Made by a program: the position numbers and the translations under genes. The notes beneath the pieces are model-generated. The model was not told the DNA's origin, searched no databases, and worked only from the letters and a program-made list of their open reading frames with translations. A stretch of DNA of 64,000 nucleotides, from NCBI RefSeq assembly GCF_001641085.1, contig NZ_LXIE01000034.1:42468-106467 (forward strand), in the 5' to 3' direction. Numbering within the stretch: the first letter of the stretch is position 1; each line of letters starts with the position of its first letter. Below are positions 51,666 to 61,499 of this stretch, one piece after another. This DNA comes from Aequorivita soesokkakensis. GTDB lineage: Bacteria; Bacteroidota; Bacteroidia; Flavobacteriales; Flavobacteriaceae.

Positions 51666-53075
51666 ATGAAAAAAATATTACCAGTTTTAGCCTTATTTAT
51701 TAGTGCGTTTTCCTTAGCACAAACCCCATGTGTAAATGGTGTAGCCGGCGGTTATCCTTGCGATGGCATCGATTTTTTATCCCGACTAAGCCTTAACGAT
51801 TTAGGGGCAAGTTCAGGAAACGATTCTTGGGGTTGGACCGACCCTCAGGACGGAAAAGAATACGCAATTATGGGCTTAAGCAATGGTGCGGCATTTGTTG
51901 ATATTTCAGATCCAGTAAACCCAGTTTACCTCGGAAAATTACCAACGCATACAGATTCCAGTACTTGGAGAGATATAAAAGTTTACAACAATTATGCGTT
52001 TGTAGTGAGTGAAGCTAGCGGACACGGAATGCAAGTTTTTGACTTAACAAGATTGCGAAGTGTGGCAAATCCGCCCGCAACATTTTCAGAAGATGCTTAC
52101 TACGGTGGTTTTGGACATTGCCATAATATAGTAATCAATGAAGAAACCGGTTATGCTTATGCAGTTGGAACCAGTTCTTTTGGTGGTGGACCACATTTTG
52201 TGAATATTCAGGATCCATTAAATCCCGTTGCTGCAGGTGGTTTTAGTGGAGATAATTATTGCCACGATGCACAAGTAGTAATGTATGACGGGCCAGACGC
52301 AGACTATGCTGGTCGCGAAATTCTTTTTGGAAGCAATGAAGACAGAGTTTCTATTGTTGATGTTACAGATAAGGCAAACCCACAAGGAATTTCAAATGGT
52401 TTTTATGGCAGTGTTGAATATACCCACCAAGGCTGGCTTACAGAAGACAAACGTTACTTTATAATAGGTGATGAATTAGATGAATCTAGTTTTGGCTTTA
52501 ACACCCGAACTATTATTTTTGATGTTAGCGATTTGGACAATCCTTTTGTTCACTTTGAATATGAAGGTGATACTGAAGCAATAGACCATAACGGTTATGT
52601 AGTGGGCAATGATTTTTACCTTTCCAGCTACCGTGCTGGTTTGCGGATAATAGATATAAGCGATATTGAAAATGGAAATATGTCTGAAACCAAATATTTT
52701 GACACATATCCAAATAATGATTCTGCTAACTTTGACGGAGCTTGGAGTGTTTACCCATATTTTGCAAGCGGAAACATTGTAATTAGTGATATTGATAGAG
52801 GTTTATTTATTGTTAGGGACCATCTTTTGGGCTTAAACGATAATTCTGTTTCAAATTTTGCGATTGCTCCAAACCCTGCAAAGAATTTTGTTACCATTAG
52901 TTCAAAAGCAGAACCAATTTCACAGGTTGAAATTTTCAACGTTTTGGGTCAAAAAGTAATGGATCAAAATTTTGAAGCAAGCCTTTCGGAAAACATAAAC
53001 ATCTCAAATCTTCAAGCTGGAATGTATGTGATGAAAATAAATGCAGCTACAACAAAACGTTTATTAATAGACTAA
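51666..53075 (+). CDS. Choice-of-anchor B family protein with T9SS sorting domain
   Basis: The signal peptide (1-18, ending SLAQ) precedes LVIVD-type repeats (about 40-370) of the choice-of-anchor B family: FVDISDPVNPVYLGKLPTHT, HFVNIQDPLNPVAAGGF, VSIVDVTDKANPQG. The last 75 residues are a T9SS type A sorting domain (FAIAPNPAKNFVTISS, VEIFNVLGQKVM, AGMYVMKI, KRLLID). The protein should be displayed on or released from the cell surface. It leads a four-gene cluster that ends in MbnP and MbnH, so it may be tied to copper or metal acquisition. No catalytic motif is visible. Confidence 0.9.
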   Translation: MKKILPVLALFISAFSLAQTPCVNGVAGGYPCDGIDFLSRLSLNDLGASSGNDSWGWTDPQDGKEYAIMGLSNGAAFVDISDPVNPVYLGKLPTHTDSSTWRDIKVYNNYAFVVSEASGHGMQVFDLTRLRSVANPPATFSEDAYYGGFGHCHNIVINEETGYAYAVGTSSFGGGPHFVNIQDPLNPVAAGGFSGDNYCHDAQVVMYDGPDADYAGREILFGSNEDRVSIVDVTDKANPQGISNGFYGSVEYTHQGWLTEDKRYFIIGDELDESSFGFNTRTIIFDVSDLDNPFVHFEYEGDTEAIDHNGYVVGNDFYLSSYRAGLRIIDISDIENGNMSETKYFDTYPNNDSANFDGAWSVYPYFASGNIVISDIDRGLFIVRDHLLGLNDNSVSNFAIAPNPAKNFVTISSKAEPISQVEIFNVLGQKVMDQNFEASLSENINISNLQAGMYVMKINAATTKRLLID

Positions 53076-53095
53076 AATAATCTACTTATCCCCTT

Positions 53096-54451
53096 ATGCT
53101 ATTCCTAAAAAAAAATAAATTAAAGAAGATTTCATTCCTGCTATTTTTCACATTATTGATTGTTTCCTGCGGAAAAGATGATGGCGGCGATGGTCCCGAT
53201 CAAGAAATAAACGGAGACATAGATTTTGTAAAAACCTATGGCGGAAGCGAAAGCGATGAAGCTGTATCAGTGGTTGAAGCAGCTGATGGGGGTTTTGTTA
53301 TATTAGGAACCACCCGAAGCTCCAATGGAGATATTACAGACAAATCAGGCAATGACAGCGATTTTTGGCTACTAAAAATCACCAAGACCGGAGAAATAGT
53401 TTGGAGTAAAACCTATGGCGGAAGCGATGACGAAAATGCAGCCCGTATCACTAAAACTAATGATGGCGGATATCTCTTAAGCGGTTACACCACCAGCAAT
53501 GATGGGGATGTTTCTGGAAATGAAGGGTTTCAGGATTACTGGATTTTAAAAGTTGATGCTTCCGGAAATATACTTTGGGATAAAAACTTTGGTTTTGCCG
53601 GAAGTGACCAAGCCTACAAAGCATTTCAAACTACAGATGGAGGGTACTTCATAACAGGGTTTTTTGATGTTTCGGCCAGTGGCGGTGCGGGAAATGATCT
53701 ACAACGAGGCGTTGTTCACGGTGTGGGTGAATTTTGGGGCATAAAGTTGGATGCCAATGGAAACAAAGAATGGAGACGCTATTTTGGCGGAACAAATAAC
53801 GACCGAAGCTATGATGCTTGGCAAACAGCAGATGGCGGTTTCTTGATGACCGGCACTTCAGAAAGTGTTGATTTTGACAAAATAGACCCCAAGGGAAGTT
53901 ATGATTATTGGGCAGTTCGTTTAACTCCTTCTGGCGATTTGGTCTGGACCAAATCCTTTGGAGGTGCAGAAATAGACAATTCCTATGCATCCTTGAAAAC
54001 GAATGATGGCAACTATATTATGGTTGGAGATTCAAGGAGTTCCGATCAAGATGTAACATCTCCTCGCGGAAATGCCGATGCTTGGATGGTAAAATTTGAT
54101 GACAACGGAAATAAAATCTGGCAAAAATCGTTTGGAGGCTCACAGTTTGATACCACACATAGTATTGTGCAACGCGCCAATGGCGATTATATACTTGCGG
54201 GACACAGCAGAAGTTCAGATGGGGATTTGCAAAGCAACAACGGCGTAAACGATGCATGGATACTTGTAGTTGACAACAACGGAGCTTTAAAATTTGAAAA
54301 GAGCGTTGGTGGCTCAGGTCTGGATTTTGCTTCTGAAGCCATTGAAACATCAGACAGTAAAATACTCGCTGTTGGAGATAGTGAAAGTAACGATTTAGAC
54401 ATCCCTTTAAACCAAGGCTCTAAAGACTTTTTAATAATTAAACTAAAATAA
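53096..54451 (+). CDS. Propeller-repeat lipoprotein
   Basis: The lipobox ends in FTLLIVSC (Cys near residue 24) and a low-complexity GKDDGGDGPD linker follows. The body (about 45-451) holds seven or so blades of about 55 residues with recurring KTYGGSESDEA, ADGGFVILGTTRSSNGD, WLLKITKTGEIVW motifs, consistent with a beta-propeller. It is anchored to a membrane and faces outward or the periplasm. It sits 20 bases after the anchor B gene. Function unknown. Confidence 0.85.
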   Translation: MLFLKKNKLKKISFLLFFTLLIVSCGKDDGGDGPDQEINGDIDFVKTYGGSESDEAVSVVEAADGGFVILGTTRSSNGDITDKSGNDSDFWLLKITKTGEIVWSKTYGGSDDENAARITKTNDGGYLLSGYTTSNDGDVSGNEGFQDYWILKVDASGNILWDKNFGFAGSDQAYKAFQTTDGGYFITGFFDVSASGGAGNDLQRGVVHGVGEFWGIKLDANGNKEWRRYFGGTNNDRSYDAWQTADGGFLMTGTSESVDFDKIDPKGSYDYWAVRLTPSGDLVWTKSFGGAEIDNSYASLKTNDGNYIMVGDSRSSDQDVTSPRGNADAWMVKFDDNGNKIWQKSFGGSQFDTTHSIVQRANGDYILAGHSRSSDGDLQSNNGVNDAWILVVDNNGALKFEKSVGGSGLDFASEAIETSDSKILAVGDSESNDLDIPLNQGSKDFLIIKLK

Positions 54452-54484
54452 AATCAACAATTAAAAACCCATTTATTTTAACCT

Positions 54485-55255
54485 ATGAAAAAAATAATTT
54501 TATTGTTCGCACTAGCTGTTGTTGCTTTTGGATGTAAAAAAGATGACGATGGTGGTGATCCAACACCACAGAATGTGTCCGTTGATTTTAAATTTTCCCA
54601 AAATTGGGGAGGTGCACCAGTGACACAAGCTGATTTCAATTCATCAATTTATACCAATGCCGCCGGAAATTTTGTTACTATTTCAAAACTTCGGTATTTA
54701 ATTTCAAGGATTTCACTTCATAAAGCAGATGGCTCTTCAGTAGATTTTACTGAATATCAATTAGTGGATCTTACAGATCCAACAACATTAAACTTATCTC
54801 CTGCATTAACTGCTACTACGGGCGATTACACGGGTATTTCCTTTGTTTATGGTTTTAATGAAGCAGACAATATCAGTGGGGCGTACCCAGACTTGAATGC
54901 CGCAAACTGGAACTGGCCATCAATGCTTGGCGGCGGGTACCATTTTATGCAGATGGAAGGATCTTTTGATGATACAAATGGAGCTCCACAACCATATGCA
55001 TACCACAACGGTACTGCAAGAGTGAGCCCTGATGTTTTTGAGCAAAATTTCATCTCTTTTGATTTCAATCAAAATTTTACAATTACTGGCGACGCAACCA
55101 TTGAAATAAAAATGGACATTTCTGAATGGTATAAAAATCCATTAACTTGGGATCTTAACGACAGAAGTGTAGACCTAATGATGAATTATCTGGCACAAAA
55201 AGATATGCAAAGAAACGGTGCTTCTGTTTTCAGCATTGGTGCCATAGTACAATAA
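54485..55255 (+). CDS. mbnP: MbnP family copper-binding lipoprotein
   Basis: A lipoprotein of 256 residues: the signal peptide MKKIILLFALAVVAFGC has lipobox Cys17. The mature domain resembles MbnP: VDFKFSQNWGGAPVTQADFN, FVTISKLRYLISRISLH, and GFNEADNISGAYPDL. MbnP partners carry conserved tryptophans, and those in QNWGG, NWNWPSM and EWYKNPLTW are candidates for the MbnH-made kynurenine known in this family. It lies 9 bases before the diheme peroxidase gene, the usual pairing. Confidence 0.85.
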   Translation: MKKIILLFALAVVAFGCKKDDDGGDPTPQNVSVDFKFSQNWGGAPVTQADFNSSIYTNAAGNFVTISKLRYLISRISLHKADGSSVDFTEYQLVDLTDPTTLNLSPALTATTGDYTGISFVYGFNEADNISGAYPDLNAANWNWPSMLGGGYHFMQMEGSFDDTNGAPQPYAYHNGTARVSPDVFEQNFISFDFNQNFTITGDATIEIKMDISEWYKNPLTWDLNDRSVDLMMNYLAQKDMQRNGASVFSIGAIVQ

Positions 55256-55264
55256 ATTTAAAAA

Positions 55265-56368
55265 ATGAAGGAACGGTCAAAGAAAACATATCGATTATTG
55301 GTTGGCATATTTGCACTCAGCCTTTTGGTCGCTTGTTCTTCAAACGACCCAGATCCGGTTGATCCGAATGAGGATTATGTGCCCACGCCCAAACCTTTGA
55401 CCGTTCCTCCCATTTTTCAACGTTTACTTCCACCTCCTTTAGTTCCGGGAGATAATCCACAGACCGTGGAAGGAATAGCTTTGGGAAGAAAATTGTTTTT
55501 TGACCCAATTCTTTCCGGCGATGGAACACAAGCCTGCGCATCTTGTCACAAGCCAAGCAATTCCTTTACTGACGACACAAAATTTAGCATAGGTATTGAC
55601 GGTTTGGAAGGAACGCGCAATTCCATGCCAATCTATAATATGGCTTGGAACGGTAACAGCAAGTTTTTCTGGGATGGCCGCGCTACTAGTCTTGAGGCAC
55701 AAGCATTGGAACCTGTTACCAACCCCATAGAAATGCACAATACGTGGCAAAATGCCGTATCTAGTTTACAAAGTGATGGTGAATATCCCGAACTTTTCAA
55801 CAAAGCTTTCGGAACAGGCAATATCACAAAGGAACTTACTGCAAAAGCGATTGCCCAATTTGAAAGAACCCTTATTTCCGCAAATTCGCCTTTTGATAAA
55901 TATTTGTTGGGCGAAGGAACACTAACCCCACAAGAACTTAATGGTTTCCAAATATTCATGGATGAAGCCCGGGGGGATTGTTTCCACTGCCATGGCAACG
56001 AAAATAGTCCGTTATGGACGGATAATATTTTCCACAATAACGGTTTGGACGCTGTTATTACAGATAAAGGGCTGGGCAATGTTACGGGAGACCCCAGTCA
56101 AGACGGATGGTTTAAATCGCCTTCGTTGAGAAATCTTGCCTACACGGCACCTTATATGCACGATGGCCGTTTTGCAACTTTAGAAGAAGTAATAAACCAT
56201 TACAGTGAAGGTTTGGTGTATTCTGAAACCATTGATCCATTAATGAAAGCTGTTTCGCGAGGTGGTGTCCATTTAACCGAACCGGACAAAGCGGATTTAA
56301 AAGCCTTTCTTCTTTCACTTTCTGATTCTTCCTTTATAAACAATCCTGATTTTCAGGATCCAAATTAA
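55265..56368 (+). CDS. mbnH: Diheme cytochrome c peroxidase/MauG family enzyme (MbnH-like)
   Basis: An exported lipoprotein-type enzyme (LLVACSSN lipobox near residue 20) with two c-type heme sites: CASCH at residues 91-95 and CFHCH at 239-243. The N-terminal ALGRKLFFDPILSGDGTQAC, FWDGRATSLEAQALEPV, and PYMHDGRFATLEEVI match the CCP/MauG family. MbnH enzymes oxidise a tryptophan of MbnP to kynurenine. Here the pair is intact and adjacent. Other CCP enzymes reduce peroxide, so peroxidase activity cannot be excluded. Confidence 0.88.
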   Translation: MKERSKKTYRLLVGIFALSLLVACSSNDPDPVDPNEDYVPTPKPLTVPPIFQRLLPPPLVPGDNPQTVEGIALGRKLFFDPILSGDGTQACASCHKPSNSFTDDTKFSIGIDGLEGTRNSMPIYNMAWNGNSKFFWDGRATSLEAQALEPVTNPIEMHNTWQNAVSSLQSDGEYPELFNKAFGTGNITKELTAKAIAQFERTLISANSPFDKYLLGEGTLTPQELNGFQIFMDEARGDCFHCHGNENSPLWTDNIFHNNGLDAVITDKGLGNVTGDPSQDGWFKSPSLRNLAYTAPYMHDGRFATLEEVINHYSEGLVYSETIDPLMKAVSRGGVHLTEPDKADLKAFLLSLSDSSFINNPDFQDPN

Positions 56369-56522
56369 TCCACTTTCTTTTTCAAGCCATTAATTTCCCA
56401 ATAAAATGGCACTTTTACTTATTGTCTAAAACTATCATGCTATAGTTTTAAAATCCCACTTCTTTATGGTTAAAAGTAGTATTTGATGTATATTTGCGGT
56501 CTAATTTAGAATTAATCTATAT
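56369..56522 (+). promoter_or_regulatory. Promoter region of the suf operon
   Basis: A 154-base AT-rich gap with TATATTTG at 56489-56496 (exact -7 match), 27 bases before the sufA ATG. The gap shows no second ORF. I see no clear TTG at the right distance and no IscR-type site I can support. Confidence 0.5.
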
Positions 56523-56852
56523 ATGATTAAGATAAGTGAAAATGCAAAAACCAAAATCGCACAATTGATGTCTGAAGAAGGCTTCAATATTATTCAGGAT
56601 TTTGTTCGTGTTGGCGTTAAAAGCGGCGGTTGTTCTGGTCTAAGCTATGAGTTGAAATTCGACCATAGTTTGGGTGAAAACGATAAACTTTTTGAAGAAG
56701 ATAACGTGAAAATTGCTGTGGACAAAAAGAGTTTTTTGTACCTCGTAGGCACAACATTGGAGTACAGTGGTGGCCTTAACGGTAAAGGGTTTGTATTTAA
56801 CAACCCAAATGCAAACAGAACATGTGGTTGTGGAGAATCTTTTTCTCTTTAA
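56523..56852 (+). CDS. sufA: HesB/IscA-type Fe-S carrier (SufA)
   Basis: The 109 residues contain the three cysteines of A-type carriers: the first in KSGGCSGLSYEL and the C-terminal pair in RTCGCGESFSL. It receives clusters from SufBCD and passes them to apo-proteins. It heads the suf operon, six bases before sufB. Confidence 0.93.
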   Translation: MIKISENAKTKIAQLMSEEGFNIIQDFVRVGVKSGGCSGLSYELKFDHSLGENDKLFEEDNVKIAVDKKSFLYLVGTTLEYSGGLNGKGFVFNNPNANRTCGCGESFSL

Positions 56853-56858
56853 AAATTA

Positions 56859-58313
56859 ATGAAGATGAGTAAGTACACTGAAGATGATTTAAAAAAAGAA
56901 CTAGAAACCAAAGAATACGAATATGGTTTCTATACTGATATAGAATCTGACACTTTCCCGGTTGGATTGAATGAGGAAATAGTAAAAGCTATTTCCCTAA
57001 AAAAAGAAGAGCCGGAATGGATGACCGAATGGCGGTTGGAAGCATTTCGCTATTGGCAGGAAATGGTGGAGCCCGATTGGGCAAATGTGCATTACGAAAA
57101 ACCGAATTTTCAGAATATTTCCTATTATTCCGCACCAAACAAAAAACCCAAATACGATAGCATTGACGAGGTGGATCCCGAACTTTTGGACACCTTTAAA
57201 AGACTCGGAATTTCTTTGGACGAGCAAAAAAAACTCGCCGGAGTTGCTGTGGATATTGTGATGGATTCGGTTTCCGTTGCAACTACTTTCAAAAAAACCT
57301 TGGCAGAAAAGGGGATTATTTTCTGTTCCATCTCCGAAGCGATAAAAGAGCATCCGGAATTGGTAAAAAAATATTTGGGAACCGTTGTGCCGCAGCGTGA
57401 CAATTTTTATGCAGCCTTGAACAGTGCCGTTTTCAGTGATGGTTCTTTCTGCTACATTCCGAAAGGCGTTCGTTGCCCAATGGAACTTTCTACCTATTTC
57501 AGAATAAATCAAGCCGGAACGGGGCAATTTGAAAGAACCCTCGTAATTGCAGATGAAGGAAGCTATGTAAGTTATTTGGAAGGCTGTACCGCCCCAAGCC
57601 GCGATGAAAACCAATTGCATGCCGCAGTGGTTGAATTGATTGCTTTGGATGATGCCGAAATAAAATATTCAACGGTGCAAAACTGGTATCCGGGTGATAA
57701 GAATGGAAAAGGTGGCGTTTATAATTTTGTAACCAAAAGAGGTCTTTGTGAAAACAGAGCTAAAATCTCTTGGACACAAGTGGAAACCGGAAGTGCCGTA
57801 ACCTGGAAATACCCCAGCTGTGTACTGAAAGGTGATAATTCCATCGGGGAATTTTATTCCATTGCCGTAACCAATGATTTTCAGCAGGCAGACACGGGAA
57901 CCAAAATGATACATATTGGCAAAAACACCCGAAGCACTATTATTTCAAAAGGTATTTCAGCCGGGAAATCACAGAACAGTTATCGGGGTTTGGTGAAAAT
58001 TATGCCAAACGCAGACAATGCGCGGAATTTTTCGCAATGTGATTCTTTGTTGATGGGCAACAGTTGTGGCGCACATACCTTCCCGTATATTGAAGCAAAA
58101 AACAAGACCGCCCAAATAGAGCACGAAGCTACAACCAGCAAAATTGGGGAAGACCAGATTTTCTATTGCAACCAAAGGGGAATTAATACCGAAAAGGCAA
58201 TCGCGTTGATAGTAAACGGCTTCAGCAAGGAAGTATTGAACAAGCTCCCGATGGAATTTGCAGTTGAAGCTCAAAAGTTATTGGAAATCAGCCTTGAAGG
58301 CTCGGTTGGATAA
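56859..58313 (+). CDS. sufB: Fe-S cluster assembly protein SufB
   Basis: A scaffold subunit of the SufBCD complex, 484 residues. The characteristic beta-helix core contains [58 protein letters not shown], and [18 protein letters not shown]. Several conserved Cys residues are present, including the candidate ligand in GCTAP. The start may be either of two in-frame ATGs at 56859 or 56865. It is the second gene of the operon. Confidence 0.97.
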   Translation: MKMSKYTEDDLKKELETKEYEYGFYTDIESDTFPVGLNEEIVKAISLKKEEPEWMTEWRLEAFRYWQEMVEPDWANVHYEKPNFQNISYYSAPNKKPKYDSIDEVDPELLDTFKRLGISLDEQKKLAGVAVDIVMDSVSVATTFKKTLAEKGIIFCSISEAIKEHPELVKKYLGTVVPQRDNFYAALNSAVFSDGSFCYIPKGVRCPMELSTYFRINQAGTGQFERTLVIADEGSYVSYLEGCTAPSRDENQLHAAVVELIALDDAEIKYSTVQNWYPGDKNGKGGVYNFVTKRGLCENRAKISWTQVETGSAVTWKYPSCVLKGDNSIGEFYSIAVTNDFQQADTGTKMIHIGKNTRSTIISKGISAGKSQNSYRGLVKIMPNADNARNFSQCDSLLMGNSCGAHTFPYIEAKNKTAQIEHEATTSKIGEDQIFYCNQRGINTEKAIALIVNGFSKEVLNKLPMEFAVEAQKLLEISLEGSVG

Positions 58314-58362
58314 TTATTTATAATAAAACTCACTATTTTAAAAACTAAACTATCATTTTATT

Positions 58363-58773
58363 ATGAAAAAAATCATTTTGTTGTTAATGCTTTCAGCAGC
58401 AGTTTTTTCTTGTAAAAATTCCGAAGAGAAAAAAGTAGAAGAAACCACGACTGAGAATGTGGAAAACGCAGAAAATTTAAAAGCCTATAAAGGAGATTTT
58501 ATAGATTCCAACGGCGCCCTCGTTTTGATGGGAAGTAATTTTATTTACGGTGTTAAGCGGGATGCGATTTCCGAAAGCCTTTCAAAACAGGTAGCAGCCG
58601 TAAAAAAGAACGATACTGATATGGTTGGGGTTATTGTTCGCGGAGTGGTTTCCAAAAATACAGATAACGACAGTGAGTGGGAAGAGGTTATTACAATCAA
58701 AGACATTATGAGGGTTAACGATAAACCTTCCGAAGTAGATATAAAATTAGACGAAACAGCTAAGAAAAAGTAA
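58363..58773 (+). CDS. Small lipoprotein between sufB and sufC
   Basis: 136 residues with a lipobox (MLSAAVFSC, Cys17), then a Glu/Lys/Asn-rich linker and a compact domain (about 42-130) with AYKGDFIDSNGALVLMGSNF and MVGVIVRGVVSKNTDNDSEW. I do not recognise a known Fe-S factor; the domain looks like a small OB- or NlpE-like barrel. It ends one base before the sufC start, so it is transcribed within the operon. A role in metal or stress sensing at the envelope is only a guess. Confidence 0.75.
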   Translation: MKKIILLLMLSAAVFSCKNSEEKKVEETTTENVENAENLKAYKGDFIDSNGALVLMGSNFIYGVKRDAISESLSKQVAAVKKNDTDMVGVIVRGVVSKNTDNDSEWEEVITIKDIMRVNDKPSEVDIKLDETAKKK

Positions 58774-58774
58774 A

Positions 58775-59524
58775 ATGTTAAAAATAAAAGATTTATACGC
58801 CGGACTTGAAGGAAAAGACATATTGCAAGGTATTAACCTTGAGGTAAAAGCAGGCGAAGTCCACGCAATAATGGGGCCTAACGGCTCTGGGAAAAGCACT
58901 TTGGCATCGGTAGTGGCCGGCAAAGAGGAATATGAAGTAAGCAGAGGTTACATCACTTTTGAAAATCAGGATATTTCAGAATTAGATCCCGAAGAAAGAG
59001 CACACAAAGGTATATTCTTATCATTCCAATATCCTGTGGAAATTCCGGGTGTTTCAGTAACCAATTTCATTAAAACGGCAATCAACGAAACACGCAAAGC
59101 CAAAGGAAAAGAAGACATGCCAGCTTCAGAAATGCTGAAAATGATAAAGGAAAAGGCCGATATGCTGGAAATTGATCGCAAATTTCTTTCTCGCTCCTTA
59201 AATGAAGGTTTTTCCGGAGGTGAGAAAAAACGTAACGAGATTTTCCAAATGGCAATGCTAGAGCCCAAACTTGCCATCCTAGACGAAACAGATTCCGGAT
59301 TGGATATTGACGCGCTGAAAGTTGTTGCCAACGGAGTAAATAAATTGAAAAGCAAAGACAATGCGGTATTAGTAATTACGCACTATCAGCGTCTTTTGGA
59401 CTATATCGTTCCAGATTTTGTTCACGTTCTTATGAATGGAAAAATCGTAAAATCCGGCACCAAGGAACTTGCTTACGAGCTTGAAGAAAAAGGATACGAT
59501 TGGATTAAGGAAGAATTGGTTTAA
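58775..59524 (+). CDS. sufC: Fe-S cluster assembly ATPase SufC
   Basis: A soluble ABC ATPase, 249 residues: Walker A GPNGSGKST, signature LNEGFSGGEKKRNEI, Walker B LAILDETDSGLDID, and the H-loop VITHYQRLLDYI. It drives cluster release or remodelling in SufBCD. The lipoprotein gene ends one base upstream, so it interrupts sufB and sufC without breaking the operon. Confidence 0.97.
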   Translation: MLKIKDLYAGLEGKDILQGINLEVKAGEVHAIMGPNGSGKSTLASVVAGKEEYEVSRGYITFENQDISELDPEERAHKGIFLSFQYPVEIPGVSVTNFIKTAINETRKAKGKEDMPASEMLKMIKEKADMLEIDRKFLSRSLNEGFSGGEKKRNEIFQMAMLEPKLAILDETDSGLDIDALKVVANGVNKLKSKDNAVLVITHYQRLLDYIVPDFVHVLMNGKIVKSGTKELAYELEEKGYDWIKEELV

Positions 59525-59533
59525 AACAATTCA

Positions 59534-59560
59534 GAATTATGAATTCTGAATTATGAATTA
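59534..59560 (+). repeat. Heptamer run before the sufD start
   Basis: Units GAATTAT, GAATTCT, GAATTAT and a partial GAATTA follow one another from 59534, after an ATTCAGAATT/AATTCTGAAT inverted repeat (59529-59551). The run ends six A residues before the sufD ATG. Confidence 0.8.
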
Positions 59561-59566
59561 AAAAAA

Positions 59567-60880
59567 ATGAGTTTTAAAGACAAATTATTATCATCATACA
59601 TAGCCCTAGAAGACTATTTGGAGTTTGATTCGCCATTGCATGATGTGCGGAACAACGCCATTAAAATCTTTGAGGAAAAAGGTTTTCCTACCAAAAAGGA
59701 AGAGGCTTGGAAATATACTTCCCTGAATTCATTGCTGAAACCCGATTACAGCGTCTATTCAAACAAGGAGAGAAACGTAGAGCTGAAAAACGTTCGCAAG
59801 TATTTCCTTCACGAAATAGATACCTATAAACTTGTTTTTGTGGATGGGGTTTACAACTCGTTCCTTTCAGAAACCACACACGATTCATTGGATGTTTGTT
59901 TAATGTCTTCGGCCTTGAACAAGAGCAAATACAAGCCGGTTATTGAAGCCTATTTCAACAAAGTGGCGAAAAGCGACAGCTTGACCGCACTTAATACAGC
60001 ATTTACCAAAGAAGGCGCATACATTCATATTCCGGCGCACAAAGAAGTTGAAAAACCTATTGAAATAATCAATTTTTCAACTGGGAATGAAGCTGCAATG
60101 TTTCTTCAACCAAGAAATTTGATTGTGGTTGGCGAAAATGCACATGTTCAAATTATTGAGCGTCATCAAAGTCTTTCCAGCAATGAGGTTTTAACGAATT
60201 CAGTGACTGAGATTTTTGCTGAAAAGCGCGCTTATGTAGATTATTATAAAATTCAAAACGACGAAGCAACCGCTTCATTGATAGACAATACCTATATTTC
60301 ACAGGAACGCGATACGGTTTGCCGTGTGCACACCTTCGCTTTTGGTGGAAATTTGGTTCGCAACAACCTCAACTTTTATCAAAAAGGAGAGCACTGCGAT
60401 TCTACTTTGAAAGGAATAACCATTTTGGAAGGCAAACAACATGTGGACCACAATACTTTGGTACACCACATTGCGCCAAACTGCGAAAGCCACCAAGATT
60501 ACAAAGGATTATTTGCTGAATCGTCCATAGGCGTTTTCAACGGAAAAATTATTGTTGAAAAAGATGCGCAAAAGACTGATGCTTTTCAGCAAAACAACAA
60601 CATCTTGATTGATGATAAAGCAACAATCAACGCCAAACCACAGTTAGAAATTTTTGCGGATGATGTGAAATGCTCACACGGTTGCACCATTGGCCAATTT
60701 GACGAAGATGCTTTGTTTTACCTGCGAAGCCGTGGAATTGGTTTGAAAGAATCACGCGCTTTATTAATGTACGCTTTTGCAAATACTGTTTTGGAAAGCG
60801 TGAAAATTCCAGAATTGAAAGTGCGGATCAACAAGCTTATCGCCAACAAAATTGGGGTTAGTTTGGGATTTGAATTGTAA
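59567..60880 (+). CDS. sufD: Fe-S cluster assembly protein SufD
   Basis: The SufB paralogue in SufBCD, 437 residues: N-terminal helical KEEAWKYTSLNSLLKPDYS, the central helix GVFNGKIIVEKDAQKTDAFQ, and FADDVKCSHGCTIGQFDEDA near the C-terminus, with the Cys-His residues that form cluster-binding sites at the SufB interface. It follows sufC after 42 bases that hold the heptamer repeat. Confidence 0.96.
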   Translation: MSFKDKLLSSYIALEDYLEFDSPLHDVRNNAIKIFEEKGFPTKKEEAWKYTSLNSLLKPDYSVYSNKERNVELKNVRKYFLHEIDTYKLVFVDGVYNSFLSETTHDSLDVCLMSSALNKSKYKPVIEAYFNKVAKSDSLTALNTAFTKEGAYIHIPAHKEVEKPIEIINFSTGNEAAMFLQPRNLIVVGENAHVQIIERHQSLSSNEVLTNSVTEIFAEKRAYVDYYKIQNDEATASLIDNTYISQERDTVCRVHTFAFGGNLVRNNLNFYQKGEHCDSTLKGITILEGKQHVDHNTLVHHIAPNCESHQDYKGLFAESSIGVFNGKIIVEKDAQKTDAFQQNNNILIDDKATINAKPQLEIFADDVKCSHGCTIGQFDEDALFYLRSRGIGLKESRALLMYAFANTVLESVKIPELKVRINKLIANKIGVSLGFEL

Positions 60881-60975
60881 TAAGGAATGAAATTTATAAC
60901 AGCTAGTATTTTAATAAATACTTATTTATAAAAACATCTTTTATTGCTTTGCTTATACCTTAATAAAGTTAAATT

Positions 60976-61488
60976 ATGAAACAGAAAATTTTGTCTCTAC
61001 TTATTCTATTCATAACGACAACTACTTTCTCACAAGATTGCGGATTTAAAAATATAACAGACCCAGCAGAATCAAATCAAAAATTAAATTGGTTTGTGAA
61101 AAATTTAAGTAAAGAAGAATTGAAAATAAGCAATAATAAAAATGACATACCTCTTCTCGTTAAAAAACAATTAGACTGTTTTTTTAACGGTTTTGATATT
61201 GCGAATTCTGACGAACCATATCAGGACGACTGTTCTACGATAGATGGGTTACCTTCAAAACATCTAATTTTTCTTGCTAAGAATAGTGATTTCTTGGTAA
61301 TGTCTTACAATAAGTATTCTGTTGGTGTCTCTTCGTATAGCATTTGGATAAAATATAATAAAAATGGAATTACTGACTTTTGGTCTAATTCTATGTTGGG
61401 TGGACTTTCGGAAAAATCAAAAAAAAGTATGAAAGAATATATCCACGCAGTCGAATTATCTAATCAGTTTCTGCTAACAAAAATGTGA
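60976..61488 (+). CDS. Exported AT-rich ORF between sufD and sufS
   Basis: 170 residues with a signal peptide (1-19, ending TTTFS) and no recognisable domain. The mature part has Cys residues in DCGFKN, QLDCFFN and DDCSTID that could form disulfides. Codon use is AT-rich (many AAT, AAA and TTA) compared with the suf genes, which suggests an insertion. It ends 11 bases before sufS and keeps the operon intact. The function is unknown. Confidence 0.65.
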   Translation: MKQKILSLLILFITTTTFSQDCGFKNITDPAESNQKLNWFVKNLSKEELKISNNKNDIPLLVKKQLDCFFNGFDIANSDEPYQDDCSTIDGLPSKHLIFLAKNSDFLVMSYNKYSVGVSSYSIWIKYNKNGITDFWSNSMLGGLSEKSKKSMKEYIHAVELSNQFLLTKM

Positions 61489-61499
61489 ATTAAAAAACA

